The position numbers and the translations under genes are program-made. 64,000 nucleotides of DNA from Erodium maritimum (Eukaryota; Streptophyta; Magnoliopsida; Geraniales; Geraniaceae), in the NCBI GenBank assembly GCA_963921825.1, contig OY997592.1, positions 31,909,730-31,973,729 on the forward strand, read 5' to 3'. This document shows positions 34,861 to 49,800 of the stretch, in pieces. Position 1 is the stretch's first letter. Every line of letters starts with the position of its first letter. The notes beneath the pieces were generated by a model. The model was given only the letters and a program-made list of their open reading frames with translations. It was not told the origin of the DNA and searched no databases.

Positions 34861-37800
34861 TTACTTTGCATTGGCATTTGCATTCTTAGTGAAAGGCCGC
34901 CAGAGATTTACTAAGCGCTCAAGCACTGATGCGCTTTTTGTGAAGTATCCTGTGAAACCTGCAGGAATGGATGCGGGCGGGAAATCTTCCGCGGGCATGG
35001 CGAATGGTCGAATCATCTTCTCCATGTTAGCTAAGGTGAGATATGATGCCGAGTCTTGCAGCCTTTCTGGACCCATGATTGGTAGGGTATGCTCTTGATG
35101 CAATGAAACAGATTCAGCCTCGTTCTGCTGCTAATAAGCCACACCATTTGTTATGAGTGGCAAATAAAATAATTTTGGACTCAACTCTCCATATTATCAA
35201 ACTCATAACATAATATTACCTCCAAGGGAGACAAATCTGCACCACGGCTATTAGTCATCTCTATGCGGTACCTTTTAGGGTCTTCCAAAGGCACCTGTAG
35301 TTCAATTTCAGAACATACATTAGTCTAAATCTAATCGTCAACAAAAGAATCTCCAAGGAGGCGTAAAAAACTTCATATAACAAAACTAATATAATATAAC
35401 ACTAAACAAGTATTGATTTGAATCTCTAACCAATTGGGTATCCAGGCCAACCTGGAAACCACCAAGCTCCAATCCCGTAATATTCATAATTTACGGTTCA
35501 AGACAGGCTTAGTTTCAAGTCTTGACTGGAGATCATTCTGTGCATTGTATGACCTATTTCATCTGTTAAAAGATTGCTAAACCAATCCCGCTAGTCAGCA
35601 CTATGTATAGCACATTACCATCAGGGTTGAAGGGCCATAACATTGCATACATTGCATACATTGACTCTGCCCTCACAGGCTAAACATGCTAATGATAAAA
35701 ATGTTCAGGAGACAGATTAGGATGATTACCTCTGCATTCTCAAACATCCTCAACACGATATGACTCATGTAGTCAAGCTCCCGAGTATTAAATAAACGCT
35801 CCAAAGCACTCGGGCAAACAAGACTTTCCTCTCCTTGCAGAGATTCATCCAAGTTACAGTATCGAAGAACATTCATGAGGGAATGGATATGTGATTCCTG
35901 CCATTCAAGCATATATTAGAATAAAAAGTATATTTTTTATGGGCAATGGCCATCACAGCTATGGGGACTGAAACTAAATTGACTAACCCTTTGCTGGTTA
36001 AAGATAAGGGTTAACTACCTTTAGTACCCCTTTCTATTGCTAACACTCTTTTAGTACTTTGATGTACTGGTAACGCTCTAAACAAAATTTTGGTCAACTT
36101 TACACTATTTTGATGATCTGTTACCAATTCATAAGGGGTATTAAATGTTTTGTTATCAATACATAAGGAGTATTAAATGATCTGTGACCAATTCATAAAG
36201 ATACTAAATGACAGTTATCAAAACGAAGGGACTGTTATTGAATGTTACAAAACGCAGAAGTACTAAAAGTATGTTACCAATAGAAAATGAGTACTAAAGG
36301 TAATTAACCCTAAAGATAAGACAAGATTACAAAGGGATAATGACAGAAACATAATATGTGCTTTAGTTTCATTGCAGGTTGTTACCTTATATTATCTTTA
36401 GTTGCACCATCTATAATGGAGTTAAAAACCAAGCAAAAATACTAAATTACCCCCCCTCAAAAAATTAAATTTCATTTTGTCAGAGGTTGTTACTTTGTAC
36501 TTTTTTTTAACTCACATCCAAACAAGAGGAAGGGTAATTTCATCATTTTGAAAATTATGCAGGTCACATGTGCGTCACATGCTGCTTTAAGTAACTTTTT
36601 CTGTCAGTTTGAACAAATTTGGGTTAACTGTCAAAAACTACAGTAAAGTTTTGTCCACGACTTTTTTAGTTTAAACGTAACATGGATGTTCAGAATGATG
36701 GTCTGGGCAGTGCTTCCCGGATTCAATAGATTTGTGGGCAATACATATAGCACAACACAGAAAAATTGTCAACTCAACATCTAAAAAAAGTATAGGATTT
36801 GTGTCCAATCAACTAACGGTGCAACTAAAAAAAGTATAGGATAACAATCTGCCACAAAATGGAGACGACAGTAACAACTTGCAAACAAACTAAAGTACAC
36901 AATATATTTGTGCCAAATTTCTTAAAAAAATGAAAGTTGCAGAAGCCCACTCTGGCCACAATTTAAGAAATCCTAACAAATCAATGACACTATAGCACAA
37001 CACAGAAAAATTGTCAACTCAACATCTGGGATAGAAGAAAGAACTTTTCACTTTTAAAGTTACCAAAGAAATTACCTAACTATAGTCGCATTAAACTATC
37101 AGAAACAATTGTGCTTGTGTGAGTTTGTGTGTGTGGAGAGAGAGCTTATATGATGCAAGGTGTCCCAACATATAACAAAGAAATATACTATACTCACTGA
37201 TGTGAAGTAAAGGCGTGTCCTCACATGGCGATCAGGTTTCCTGACATTTGCATACCTTGTAGAATATGAGCAAAAAAAAAGAGAATTAATTGAAGCACTA
37301 GAAATAAGTATGAATCACAAGGTTCTGATATTCACTTTGGATCTAATCGATATTTGGTCTCTTTATCATCATCATCATCTTGGTCCATTGGTATATCACT
37401 TGTGGTTGTCCTTTTCATGTCATCAATCATAAAGGATGAGTTTGGTTGATGGTGATCTTTGTCTTCTTTTTCATTTGTAGTGGATGCCGAATCCTGGTCT
37501 TGGTTACTTTTCAATCCAGCAACACTGATGGCTTCTTCTCGTGTATTCCTCAAATCAATCAAAATTTTACCTAACAAGCGACGTGCAACCTGCACTTCAA
37601 CAAAATAAGTACTGATTTATACTCCCTATCATGTAGCAATATACACCTAAGGTCTTCAGATGAAGGTATCTAGATCAGAAACAATGTGGATTGCCCCCTA
37701 AATTTAAATGGGGAGTTTTAATTCCCTCCCCTTACGTTTTCATTTCATGTTTTACATCTTTTTTTTCTTTCTAAAAAATTATATTTGATATCTTTTTAGT

Positions 37801-40800
37801 GATAACAAATTTCTGATTAAAGGGAGAAAGCAGCCGTGAAACAGCAGGTCTACACCTTTTTCTGCATCAAAAAATTATGAGCCTTGGCCAAAACCTAAAG
37901 CCAAGGTTTTGCTGTTACACGGACTGCAAACTGACATCACAATACGACGGATCTAACGGATAGTGTGAGATGCACGAGCAAGTGACATGGATTTCCACAT
38001 AATAGTCCACTTTAAGATCTTTTCAACTTAAATTAGATTTGACATAGATCTCACAGATGATCCTCATGTCATAAAAAGTTTTGCAAACAGAGTATGATTT
38101 GCAACCAATGGAAATCCACTTTAAAGGCTGAAAAGATCAAGAACTTGACAGTAAAAAGAAAATTGGATGGAAAATTGGAATGGATGGCTTACCTTTGACC
38201 CAATCTTCAACTTCTGCTTTGGATTTAATCCATATTCGTTTGGGACAACACCATCTGCAAGTAACTAAAATGAAATAAACGCAATCCATTATGATGATGA
38301 TAATAACTCACATTCATTCTATGCATGTGATTCAATTCTCCTCAAATTATTTGTTGCTGGTGTTCTCATTCAAGAAAGCATAACTGATAAAATAAGCAAA
38401 TGAACTTAAGTTGCAAAAGTACATTAATTGCTACATTGTATATACAATCAGTTTTGCTTAAAACTGAGCAGAGAATAGTTGCTGATACATCAATAAATAA
38501 AATAAGAAAACAACTACTTGCAGAAGTACATCAGTTGCTACATTGTATAAATAAGCAGTTTTGCTTAAAGATGAGCAGAGAATAGCTGCCGATACATCTA
38601 TAAGTAAAACAAGAAAGGGTTACTTGTCCAAAACTACCCTAAAGTTTCGTACACAAATGAAATGATGCACAAAGTTTCGTCCACGCTGTGTGGTTACACT
38701 ATAGTTTCGTCCACAAACTTATGTCAGGAAAATTGAACAGCAACACTTAAAATGACTATTTTACCCTTGTGGGTTTGAATTTAATTTTTATTATTTTTTC
38801 TGATTTCTGATTTCTTTTATTTAATTAATTTCTTTATTCTTTTATAATTGAACAAGGGTGAATTTGTAATTTTAAAGGGTCAAATGAATGATTAGGGTTG
38901 AAGAAGGGTAAAATGGTCATTTCACTTTACCCTTAACTGGCATATGTGTCATATGCATAACAGAAACGGAATATTCCGTTAGTTTTCCTGACAGAAGTCT
39001 ATGGACGAAACTATAATGTAGCCACACAACGTGGAAGAAACTTTGCGTATCATTTCATTTGTGGACGAAACTTTAGGGTAAGTTTGGACAATTAACCCAA
39101 GAAGAAAACAACTATGCAGATGCGTTCAATGCAGGAATCTATCTGTACCTGAGCAACTGTGAACAACTCACTGATTCCTTCTACATTAAGATGATCATTG
39201 TGCAGTAGATCATATCTGTACTAAAAGCAGAAAATTACACGTAATATCGGTCCTAATGGCATTTTATTGGCTATTAATTAATAATATCATATATGAGCAT
39301 CTAATCTTTACAATGTTACACTTGAAGTGGCAGATAACACTTCAAACCCACGACAGAAACACAATCTTCTGCTATTTGACACGTCCAGACACATTCTAAC
39401 TAAGAGTAAAGAAGACAAATAAGTCCACCCAAACAATAATGAATGATGTAAAATGGCACATCAAAGAGCACTACGCTGCCTTGGTTGGTCAAGATGAGCA
39501 CGTCCTCTTATGAGGTATAGTGTTCAAACTCTAGTGGGTCACTTGCTTGGGAGCAAATGAGGGGAAGGGGTTAGGTTAGATTAGGAATTTCCAATAAAAA
39601 AAGACTAAAAGAGAGAGGACTAGGCTGCCATGATATAGCTCCTAATTAAGCATAGTAGCAGTGCTGTGAATAATGCTTTAAGAGGTGCCATTTTTTAAAT
39701 AAATAGAATGACAGATATAAAATGAATACACAAGAATTTATGTGGTTAGACTTGAAATCAAGCTTACGTCCCAGAAGCAAGAATGGATTTTACTAGTAAG
39801 GATGATATGCAAGACTACAGATTGTGACAAAAACTTAAGACTTCGAAAATACCTCATACAAGTATTTGGACACTAACCGGATTTCTCACAACCAACACTC
39901 TTTTACCCTCACAAACACCTCAAGCTTTTGATACTTAAAAGTGATGGGATTGCTCACTTGGATGTCTCTCCCTTTGCAAACGGAAAATCCATATATTTGG
40001 AGAAGGCTTTAAGAGTGGAATCAACAGGCCACCAAAGTGAAAGCCACCCATGGCCCATTGTCGTGGTGATCTTGAAGACATTCATGGACTATATGGTCAG
40101 TGTGGTCTTAAATGCCAAGATTGTATGTCAGCGGCCATATGCAGATGGCAATGACTGCAATTGCTACACTTATTTGGTATTATACAGTACTACTTTCCAC
40201 AAAAAGTGCATCTGAAATGATGTAATGAGAATGTACTTACTTGCATGAGTCATAAATATCTGGGATCTGAGTTATGTCAAATCGACTACAAGAAAATCAA
40301 TCTTGTTAGTTAAGTGGCATGAAATTCTAACACAACATTTAATGTACTTATCGAACCTACAGTAAGAAACAAGTGAACAATATTAGGCACTCACTCTTTG
40401 CGTTCATTATACAGGTCCCTTTCAAGTTTCCTCCAGCGAGCAAACATGAGAAGGAACCCCTCATTACCACAGGGCAATCCAGCAGCAATACGATCAACAT
40501 CGATATTTGTTTTACCAAGGGCCTTAGCTTGATCATATGGGGGAATCACATCAAACCTGCTTGGCTCTGTGAGTTGCCCATCTTCATCTTTAGCAAGTAC
40601 TTTTACTTGTTCCGTGACCTTCTTAGTCAGTTCTACCTATTAAAAATAAATTTTTGGGGGGTGGAATAAAGCTCATTGTCATAAAATGAAGTAGGGGAAA
40701 CCCTGTGTTCTATCTGCTCTTGACCTTTGTTTCCAATCGTCTTAACTTCGATTGACCTTTTCTTACATTTCATAACTGTGACCTAGACACAATTTACACG

Positions 40801-43800
40801 GACTGTCAAATAGCGTCCAAAATCACTCTGCCGTCTGCTTTTCGAACACGTGTTGGTCACGCGGATAGAAATAATTTTCAAAATGGCACATTTACCCTCA
40901 TTTTTTACACTCAAACAGCTCATTTAGACCCCATTTGATGTGTGGGTATCAGTAGAAATAAGAAGAGACGAAAGAGAGAAGAAGACGAAGGAGAGAAGAA
41001 GTTGAAGGAGAGAAGAAACCGGTTGACAGCTAAAAGTACAAGATGAAGATGAAGGATGTTGCCAATAGAGAACAAGGTAATACAGAGTTGCTGTTCTCAG
41101 AAACCTCAAACAAATCCCACTACGACTCACATGACATCTTTTCCCTTCTTCTATGATGATTTCAAGGTTGTTGATTCTGCGGCATAACAACCCACCTCCT
41201 TTATGTATCAGCTTCCCCTTTGTATAGAATAACTGCATCAGCTTTGTCCGATAGAACTCCAGGAAGCTGAATATAGAATAGTCCCGATCCTTAACGATCT
41301 AAGAATTGAAGGACTCGGTTGCATTGTTAGTATGGTGAGCACATTCAGAATCCAGCTTAAAATATGCCTTGCATAAATTTTGTGGAGACCGTTCACGCAA
41401 CCACTGATAGGCTTTCTCATTCACACCCTTCAGTCCTTTCATAACCTCCTCAAATTGCTGATAGGCTTTCTCATTCACACCCTTCAGTCCTTTCATAACC
41501 TCCTCAAATTGCTGATAGGCTTTCTCATTCACACCCTTCAGTCCTTTCATAACCTCCTCAAATTGCTCTTTACTCCTTACACGCGAATATTTTCAAAGCA
41601 ACTTCTTCAACTTATGGGACTTTAATTGTTTGAACCAATTCTCATGCAAATGCCTCATATACATACAACATATTAATCTATTATATTTAAGAATCTAGTG
41701 ACACTTCAAACAAATAATTGACAAAAACTAGGTACCTTCTGCTTGTCTAACATGAACATCATGCCCTTCGTTTCACCACTTTCAATGTCTTTCAAAATTT
41801 TCTCCACAAACCACCTCAAAGAATCTTTCGTCTCTGCTTCAACCACTGCTATTACTAGTGGGAACATTCCATCATTTGTTTTTTTCGCCACAGTAGCTAG
41901 ACAGGTGCTCCCATGGTACGCTTTTAGGTGGCAGCCATCTAATCCTTTGAAAGGACGACATCCATTCAGGAAACCAAATTTTTGAGCGTAGTATCGCACG
42001 TACACACGCAGGAACCTTGGTTGTACGCTCTCACTAGTCATTAAATTGAACCTTGTCCCTGGATTGCTCTTCATCAACATCTCCCTATACTTTCTCAACA
42101 TTCTATATTGAAGTCTTTCATCCTCATGTTCCAACTCTTTACCCTTCTTCAACACACTTTCTCAACATTCTATATTGAAGTCTTTCATCCTCATGTTCCA
42201 ACTCCTTACCCTTCTTCAACACACGATACACTCTGGGCATACTTATATTAGTCCCCAATTTTGTGAAAACCATATCATAAAAGGTTGAAGCATCGACCTT
42301 TTTATGCTTCTGGATGTAATTAGAGAACCTGTAATAACATAACAAATTTAAAAACATGTATACATGATTGAAAAAATTAATAGTTCAAATGAATTAGAAC
42401 ATAGAACTACATTCATTCAAGGGATAATTGTCAAAACATGCACTAAAGTCTCGTCTACAAATGAAATAGTGCACAACGTTTCGTCCACGCTGTGTGGCTA
42501 CCCTAAAGTTTCGTCCACAAATGAAATAGTGCACAACGTTTCGTCCACGTTGTGTGGCTACCCTAAAGTAATTTGTTGATTTAGGTTTCATAAGTAATTT
42601 TACTAACAAATGTTCGTGGACGAAACTTTAGGGTAGCCACACAACGTGGACAAAACATTGTGCACTATTTCATTTGCGGATGAAACTTTAGTGCATGTTT
42701 GGACAATTATCCTTTCATTCAATGTATGTTAGGGCAGTAGAAGTCATGTTCAGACCAAGGGTTTTCGGTCGATATTAATCTGCAACAGACCTAAACCCAC
42801 ATTCATTCCACATTATATATAGAAACTACATCCTTCTTCTTTGCATACAACACAAACTCCATCTTGCTTCTGATTCCTTGTGTAGATGAAATTAAATCCC
42901 TTCTCAATATCATATAACCACAAATGTGTCTCCGATTGCAAGCTCGATCTTTCACAATTTACATGCTTTGTCCCACATCCTAGGCTCCTATCTAACCTTG
43001 CAGAAAACCTAGCCCTCCGTTCTTCTAGCATCTCAACCTCACATCCCATGTCCAACATATATTTTTCATCTCTACAGCTGTATTCGTCAGTACACTCTTA
43101 CTCCACATACTTCATTCCCCTCTCCAACTTTATGTTCCTATTCTCTCTTCTATTTCCTCTTCATCAACCTCTTCCATATGATTTTCAAATTCCAGTTCAT
43201 CATTATCATCATCCCACAGTACTTCCATATCCACATTACATCCATGATCATCAAATTCAATCATATCAATGTCTAACATTTCTTTTCTAAACGTTTCAGC
43301 CTCTCTTATATTTTCGTCGTTCGAACGTTTGTCAACTAAACTTTTCATGACAACTATTTCTTACCCTTCACCTTACCCTTCCCCTTACCGTTACCCTTAC
43401 CCTTTTACGCATCACATTTCACACAAAACCACAAATCAGATTTCCAAAGTACAACAAAGACAGACAATTCACCGTTCACACACATTAACATTTCACATAA
43501 ATCATACAACATTTAACAGTTCCACATGTTCACAACTTCACATATCACATTTTTACTTGTACATTTATTCCAAATCACTATACACTTGTGCATATTCGAA
43601 TATCACAATTTTTTTGCAAACCCTAACCCTCGAATTCATCATTCCTCATTTTCAACCCAAACCCCAACATAGAAATTCATCAAAACTCAGTTTCAACCAT
43701 AACCCTAGAACTACAATGTAAAATCCAAGTTTGTAGACCTCAGATCCATAAACTAGAACCTCTCTAGCATAAAACCCTAACATTCAAATTCATCTAAACT

Positions 43801-46800
43801 GATTTTCAACCATAAACCTAGAACTACACTAGCTCTTACACCTCAAATCCATAAACTTAAACCATTAAAACATAAAACCCTAACCACTGACAAATCCCTA
43901 AAATATAAACCCTAGCCTCTGTATAATAACACGATTCAACATAATACAAGTTAGAAATATACCTACAACTCCTAGTTTTTCCCTATCTTCCTCGGATTCT
44001 CGAGTTCTTCTTCTTCCTTGCTTCATCGTCTTTGTGAGAGAGAAAAAAAGAGAGTGAAGTAAGAGTTGTCTGAAAATGACAACTCCGAAGCTGAGGTAAG
44101 GTTAATGAAACGTTGAGGGCATTTTGTCTTTTGCATTGCAAAACTAACGACAACATAAGTGTGGACAGTAGTTGATAGTCGTGTACATTTTGTGTCAAGG
44201 TCACAGTTATAAAATGTAAGAAAAGGTCAGTGGTAGTTAGGACGATGGAAACAAAGGTCAAGGATAGATAGGACACAGGGATTCGCCAATAAAGTAATGA
44301 ATCTAACCAGTATCCCAAATTCAAATAACCAATTGTTTCAAGTAAAAAAATGCCCTCTTTTTGAGTTCATCGAATGCCAGAGAAAATATTATAAGAAAGA
44401 CGCAATAAAAACTTACAACTAAGTCGCATCTTCAAAAACTTGTGCATGTAACATTCACTTTAAAAAGTAATTACCAATTTGCGTAAAAGTTGATTAGCAT
44501 TTGAAGGAATTCCAGCTCCATCAACCATCCATGGACAACCAGAAGATCCACTGCTATTAACTATCTTTGCACCAGATATTATAATCTCATTCAATCTAGC
44601 CTGCAATGGATCCAAACAAGCAACAAATTGAGTGGCTGATTGCTCATAAACTTACTCTAATAACACCCAACATCTTAAGGAACTGTCATGATCAACTTAT
44701 GGGATTCTTTTTGTGCTTAGTGGATACAATGATACACAAGATGAATAAGGACATCTGATTTTATAGCTAGCAGACATGAACATGTCAATCTATAAGTAGT
44801 AATTCAGAGTAACAAATTAGCCCAATAACCATCTTATAGTGGATCCACACTTCATACTTCATAAAGCATTTAATAAGTTCAAATAGACAGAACGCAACCA
44901 AAAAGATCTCTTATCCCATAGTCGCTGTAACATATTAGTTCCATATACCCTACAAAACATCATACAATTACATCAAGAACCGAGACAAACCTTAGCTTTT
45001 TCCATCTCAGTACTGGCATTTTCAAGTCCATCCAACATAGACGAGTCTTTGCTAACAAGGGAAACCTTGAAAAGGTAACTAAGTCAGCCACATAAACTCA
45101 GCTTCCTCGGGACGTAAAAACAATATAAAGGGAAATGTTTACTGACCAATATGGGTGTTAACTGCCCTTCCAGGTCAAGGAGGCCTTTGGCAAATGCAGC
45201 AGCAGACATCTGCCAATCACATGCTGTAAATAAGCAGTCTAGTCCAGAGATGTGGACACCAATCAGAAAGTGATGGATCAAGATGAACAACAACAACCAA
45301 AGTTGAAATCTATGCAAGTGGGTTTGCATTGCCAGAGAAATACCTGAACACGACCCTCATCAGAGCTGTAAATTTTAAGATCATGACGGTATGTACTGTG
45401 GAGGCGAAGCAGACCCGTACCTTCACCTACAATTGTGTAACAGTCGATCATAAAAACTACCAAAAAACACAATTCTATATTGCCCTTATGGGAATTTCCT
45501 GGTTATCACCTGATATAAACAAATTAAGACAGAGAACAGCAACTACAAACTACTTGAATCAATACTTGTTGACTTAGAAATGACATGAAACACCTTTAAA
45601 GGGACCCAAAAGAAACCATCAGCAATGGAGATACAGAACATTACAGTTTTGTTGGACACAATACCATAGATAAGCAAAGATATTACAGTAAGAATTTCAT
45701 TTTTAAAACTTCCAGAGACATAGCCCCTCCTCTTTCAGCTCTCAACAACTTTTTCAACAGTCAACAACCCCTGTCGCACAGGGAACCTTCTGGAAATCAT
45801 TCCAGAAATGGTCCATCAACACCTTGGTAACCAAAAATACCTTTTTCTAGTACTTATGGCAAAAGAAAAAAAAATACACTGGTAGTTTCTATGAAGTAAA
45901 TCGTTAAGTGCGGTAGTTTTAATGAAGCAGAGCCTTAAAATGCATGTATACCTCTTCTATCTAAATATTTTGATTGAAGAAATAATCAAATACAGTACAT
46001 ATATTAAGTAAAACTAAAATTCCAGACAGTGCATGGAGAGTGTTTATTTTATTTTGTTAATAGAGAACATTGGTGGTGATTGATTTATCATTTTGAAGGG
46101 CAGTGTTGGTATAATCTAAACTTCTAGAGGAAAATAACTTATGTTCCTTACCTGGGTACATATGATTTCTGAAGTATCTACCCAATTCTTCCGCCTGAAA
46201 ATATGATAGACAGGAAACATAGTATTAGAACAACTGTCAGAGAAGACACTACAGATGTATTACACACAGAGATCTTACATAAGAGTAGTTTCAGAAGCAA
46301 TATACTAAGCCTTCTAAGTGCAAGAGCATCAAAAACGCCAAAATACGATATAGATCAATAATCTTTTTTATAAGCATATAAATCAATTATCAATACCTGC
46401 TTTCTGCCAGCATGTGTAAGAACACCCCCATATTTAAGAATCATCAATGCTTCAACAGGTCGTTCTTCCTCACCTTCACCATTGCTTTTTGGAACTTTAA
46501 CCCACTTTAGGGGTTTAAGTTGAACCTTCCTATAAATACCAGAGAAGTGCCCCCCCTAGATACAAGACAAACCATGATTAGCATGACAAAAAAGCAAGAT
46601 GGAATCAGCTTTAATATGTAGGATCATGCAAAAAATTTGGAATCTTCTATCACGCCATCATATTATTTCACATCAAATTTATAGCCTGAGCATGGTTACG
46701 AAACCCAAAAGATCTACTACCCCATGAAATAATGCAGGGCATTTAAAGTCACCATTCTCCTCATGGTTCATCACATGTTTTCCTTAGGCAACTACAAGAT

Positions 46801-49800
46801 GAAAAGATGAACATATAAACCAAAAATGTGTGAAACACTTAATTAGTAGGGAGAATTGGCTTCTCATGATGAACACTATCGATTTCCTGAACAAAAGTGG
46901 AGTTTTACCATCGGATACGGATGGAATTCCAAAATTCGCACATACTTTTAAGCAGGAATTCCATAAAAAACACACAAGGGGAGCCACAAAAGCAGGAACG
47001 CAAACTAATAAAGTGACATAATTTAATTTTATTCTCTTAACCTCCTCAAGGACTGCTTTCACTTGACGAAGCTTTTCAGCATGTTCAATGTCTTCTGCCT
47101 CACTATCACTTTCCGGACCTGGTCTAAAATTATGTAAAAAGTTGTCAGTGGATAATTAGAAGACTGGGATAATGAAATACCTTGCCAGCCCATTAGTGAC
47201 ATAATAGACTGTTAAGAGTTATACATTCATGACTATTTGAGATGTCAGGAGCTTCCAAATTATTAATGAAAGCAACAAGATAAAACTCAAAGTAGATACA
47301 TGTAAAACCCTAATTTGCGATTATGTCTCCACTACTCAAGTTGGTACAACTAACATATAGTGAGATATTATTGGCAACCCATGGCTAATCAACTAACTTT
47401 GAAGGAAATGTGACACTTATTTTCCAACATCCATTTTAGGAAAGTGAGATACTTATTTTAAGACAGAGTATTAGATTAAAGGGTTAATCGCTAAAAACTA
47501 CAAAAAGTTTGGTCCACATGCTAAAAACTACATTGAGTTTAAAAGTGGACAAAAACATACAATAAGGATTGTCCAATATTCTGTTCTGTTAAGTATTGGC
47601 CCATATGTTTTGTCCACAGTATTTTTCACTGCTGTATGTTTTGACCTCAGTACTTTTCAATGCTATATGTTTTGACCTCAATACTTTTCAATGCTATATG
47701 TATTGTCCACATATCCTGTAGGGGTTAACAGAAAAGAATATTTTGTTTATTATTTGTAACAGAAGACAGTGGACAATACTTATTGTATGTTTTTGTCCAT
47801 TTTTAAACTCAATGTAATTTTAAGCATGTGGACAAAACCTTTTGTAGGTTTTAGCAGTTAACCCTAGATTAAAGTAACTAAAATTTACTAATTATTAGTT
47901 TTAGTATAATCAACAATTTAGGAGTACGCATTTGTATATTCGAAAATATTACAGCTAAAATATTTGTTTGCATTGTTTACTTAATGTTTTTTTAAATAAA
48001 TGTATGCCATGCCTAACTCTTGGGTCTTAAATTTGCCCCTGATTCATATCATGGTAAATCAGAAACATTATTGGTTAAGGCATGATACCTAGAGCGAGGC
48101 ACAAGCATTCGCGTGGCATCTAACAAATCCTGTAGCTGAACAGCACTTTTAAGTTTAGTCTGTCAAGAAATGAAAAGGAAATATAAGTACAATCTCTTGT
48201 CTTACCAATTTGTTCATAGAAGCATACAAAATAATAAAAATAGCAGGCACGGGGAAGAGATGATCACCTCACATCGAGGCTTCCCACCATTGTACTTCAA
48301 CATCAAATCTAGCAACTTCTCCTCAGTAACCTTTAGCTTCACTTTCTGCTTGGGTGTCCGGTCACCACTGCTCAGACAATACATAAACAATCAAGGAGAA
48401 TGTGTATTACTGTAAATTAAATCAAAATAACCAGAAGCTGTATCATACTGCCGAATAATAGCAATCACACAGTGTAGCTCTTCGGCCTGGTCAAACGTTC
48501 CAATAACTCCACTTCCTTGTCGGGTTAAGCTATCACAAGGCTGGATTGGCTCCTTGACTTTCCACGGTAAAGTTGGAGGAATTGCTGAAGAAATATGGGG
48601 AGCTTTTGCATCTAAAAACATCTTCCTCAACACGCAGGCAGCATCATCATAATATCTTAAATCCAGAAAAGTAACCTTTACATTATCAATAAGGAAATAA
48701 ATAAAACAAACATGAGATCATTATGACATTGCTAAGATTGGAAAAAAGTATACATCAACAATGAAATGGGCATATTTATGCTGACACCATATTAACAAAT
48801 GTAAAAACATAAAATACAAGCTATTTCTATCTTTTCACATGATTTGGACCAAAACCAGCAATTTTAACAGAAGGCTAATGGTGTGGATAATGCCAATGGA
48901 AAAAGGAAACAAGCCTGGCAGTATCATAAAGATATGCATGATCAGTTACAAAAGAAAATTAACCATTACTTGTGAGAGTTCTTCACAAAACTCCACCCAT
49001 TCACATCGCAAACATATGAGCGTCCTTCACTGCGCAGCAAATCAAAACCGCAAACCTGCAAATTACGAGAAACTCTTTCTTAATCCATCCCAAAACTGTT
49101 TGTGAGCACTGACATGTTTAGAACCATAATACCAAAGACTACGATATGGTAATCAGTGGAAAAATAACTAGGCTCTAATTCAAAATGATTAAGTGAACGT
49201 GGTTACACGAGTAAGAAAGAAAGGATTTGATGGGAATGAATTTCAAGAGATTCACCTACTAAAGTTGAATACAAACAATTTCTTTCTTTATTTGTAATAT
49301 ATCATAAGAGAACTGACATGGGAGAAGGATTCAAATGAAAATCACTTTGGATTTTTGAAGAAGGGAAAACCATTCATTACGAATATAGGCACAATCAAAC
49401 TTCAATGGTAAATTTGTATATTAAAAGTCCATAACTTTATTACTGGAAATTGATATGAACACGCAACAGTATCAATCAAATATGAAGGAATACCAAGAAC
49501 AAGCAACAGAAACTGTAACCCAAACAATATTTGGAACAAAAAAATATTAATTTATGAGTCACTAGAATCAGATGGCATACCGCTTGACTAAATGCAATGC
49601 AAACATCTCTTGCCATTTGCTTCTCATTAGGTGTAAGTAGCACAGGATATCTAACCTGTCAAGCAAACATGTTTCTTAAGATATTCTTTCAATATTCAGT
49701 TTAGAATAACAATTCTTAATTTAGACAAGCAGTACCTGATAAATGCCATCTATGTACACACTCTACATAATGCTTACAAATTAGGGGACTAATACATCCA

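Larger units (their letters stand above)
40924..43348 (-). pseudogene. Broken MuDR-type transposase of the MULE
   Basis: Minus-strand order: an acidic segment (43130-43348), an N-terminal MuDR zinc region with [15 protein letters not shown] (42813-43058), a helix-rich part (42139-42357), the catalytic-core region with [20 protein letters not shown] and [15 protein letters not shown] (41706-42155), and a C-terminal part with [14 protein letters not shown] (near 41300-41350). The coding frame is broken by a 67-bp tandem duplication (42091-42224), by a nested MITE, and by a 3 x 54-bp repeat that keeps frame. Confidence 0.85.
40694..44287 (-). mobile_element. Mutator-like element (MULE) in VIH intron 21, about 100-bp TIRs, 9-bp TSD
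   Basis: Terminal inverted repeats of about 100 bp: the left starts GGGGAAACCCTGTGTTCTAT, the right is the complement of GGCGAATCCCTGTGTCCTAT. Flanks are AATGAAGTA (40685-40693) and AATAAAGTA (44288-44296), 8 of 9 identical. The 3.6-kb interior encodes a broken MuDR-type transposase on the minus strand, and a MITE (42421-42713) is nested in it. Only 57 bp separate its left end from the exon 22 acceptor. Confidence 0.9.

Noticed and set aside
36749..37027. 35-bp direct repeat (TAGCACAACACAGAAAAATT...) in VIH intron 27
   Set aside because: Two copies about 240 bp apart with no inverted ends; probably a local duplication, not worth a separate element call.
41406..41567. CRISPR-like short repeats
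   Set aside because: Contiguous 54-bp tandem copies inside a transposase reading frame.
48391..48633. Apparent loss of the RHGDRT phosphatase motif in VIH
   Set aside because: The continuous frame diverges after VIAIIRQ only because an intron starts there; CA from exon 12 and T from exon 13 rebuild the His codon.
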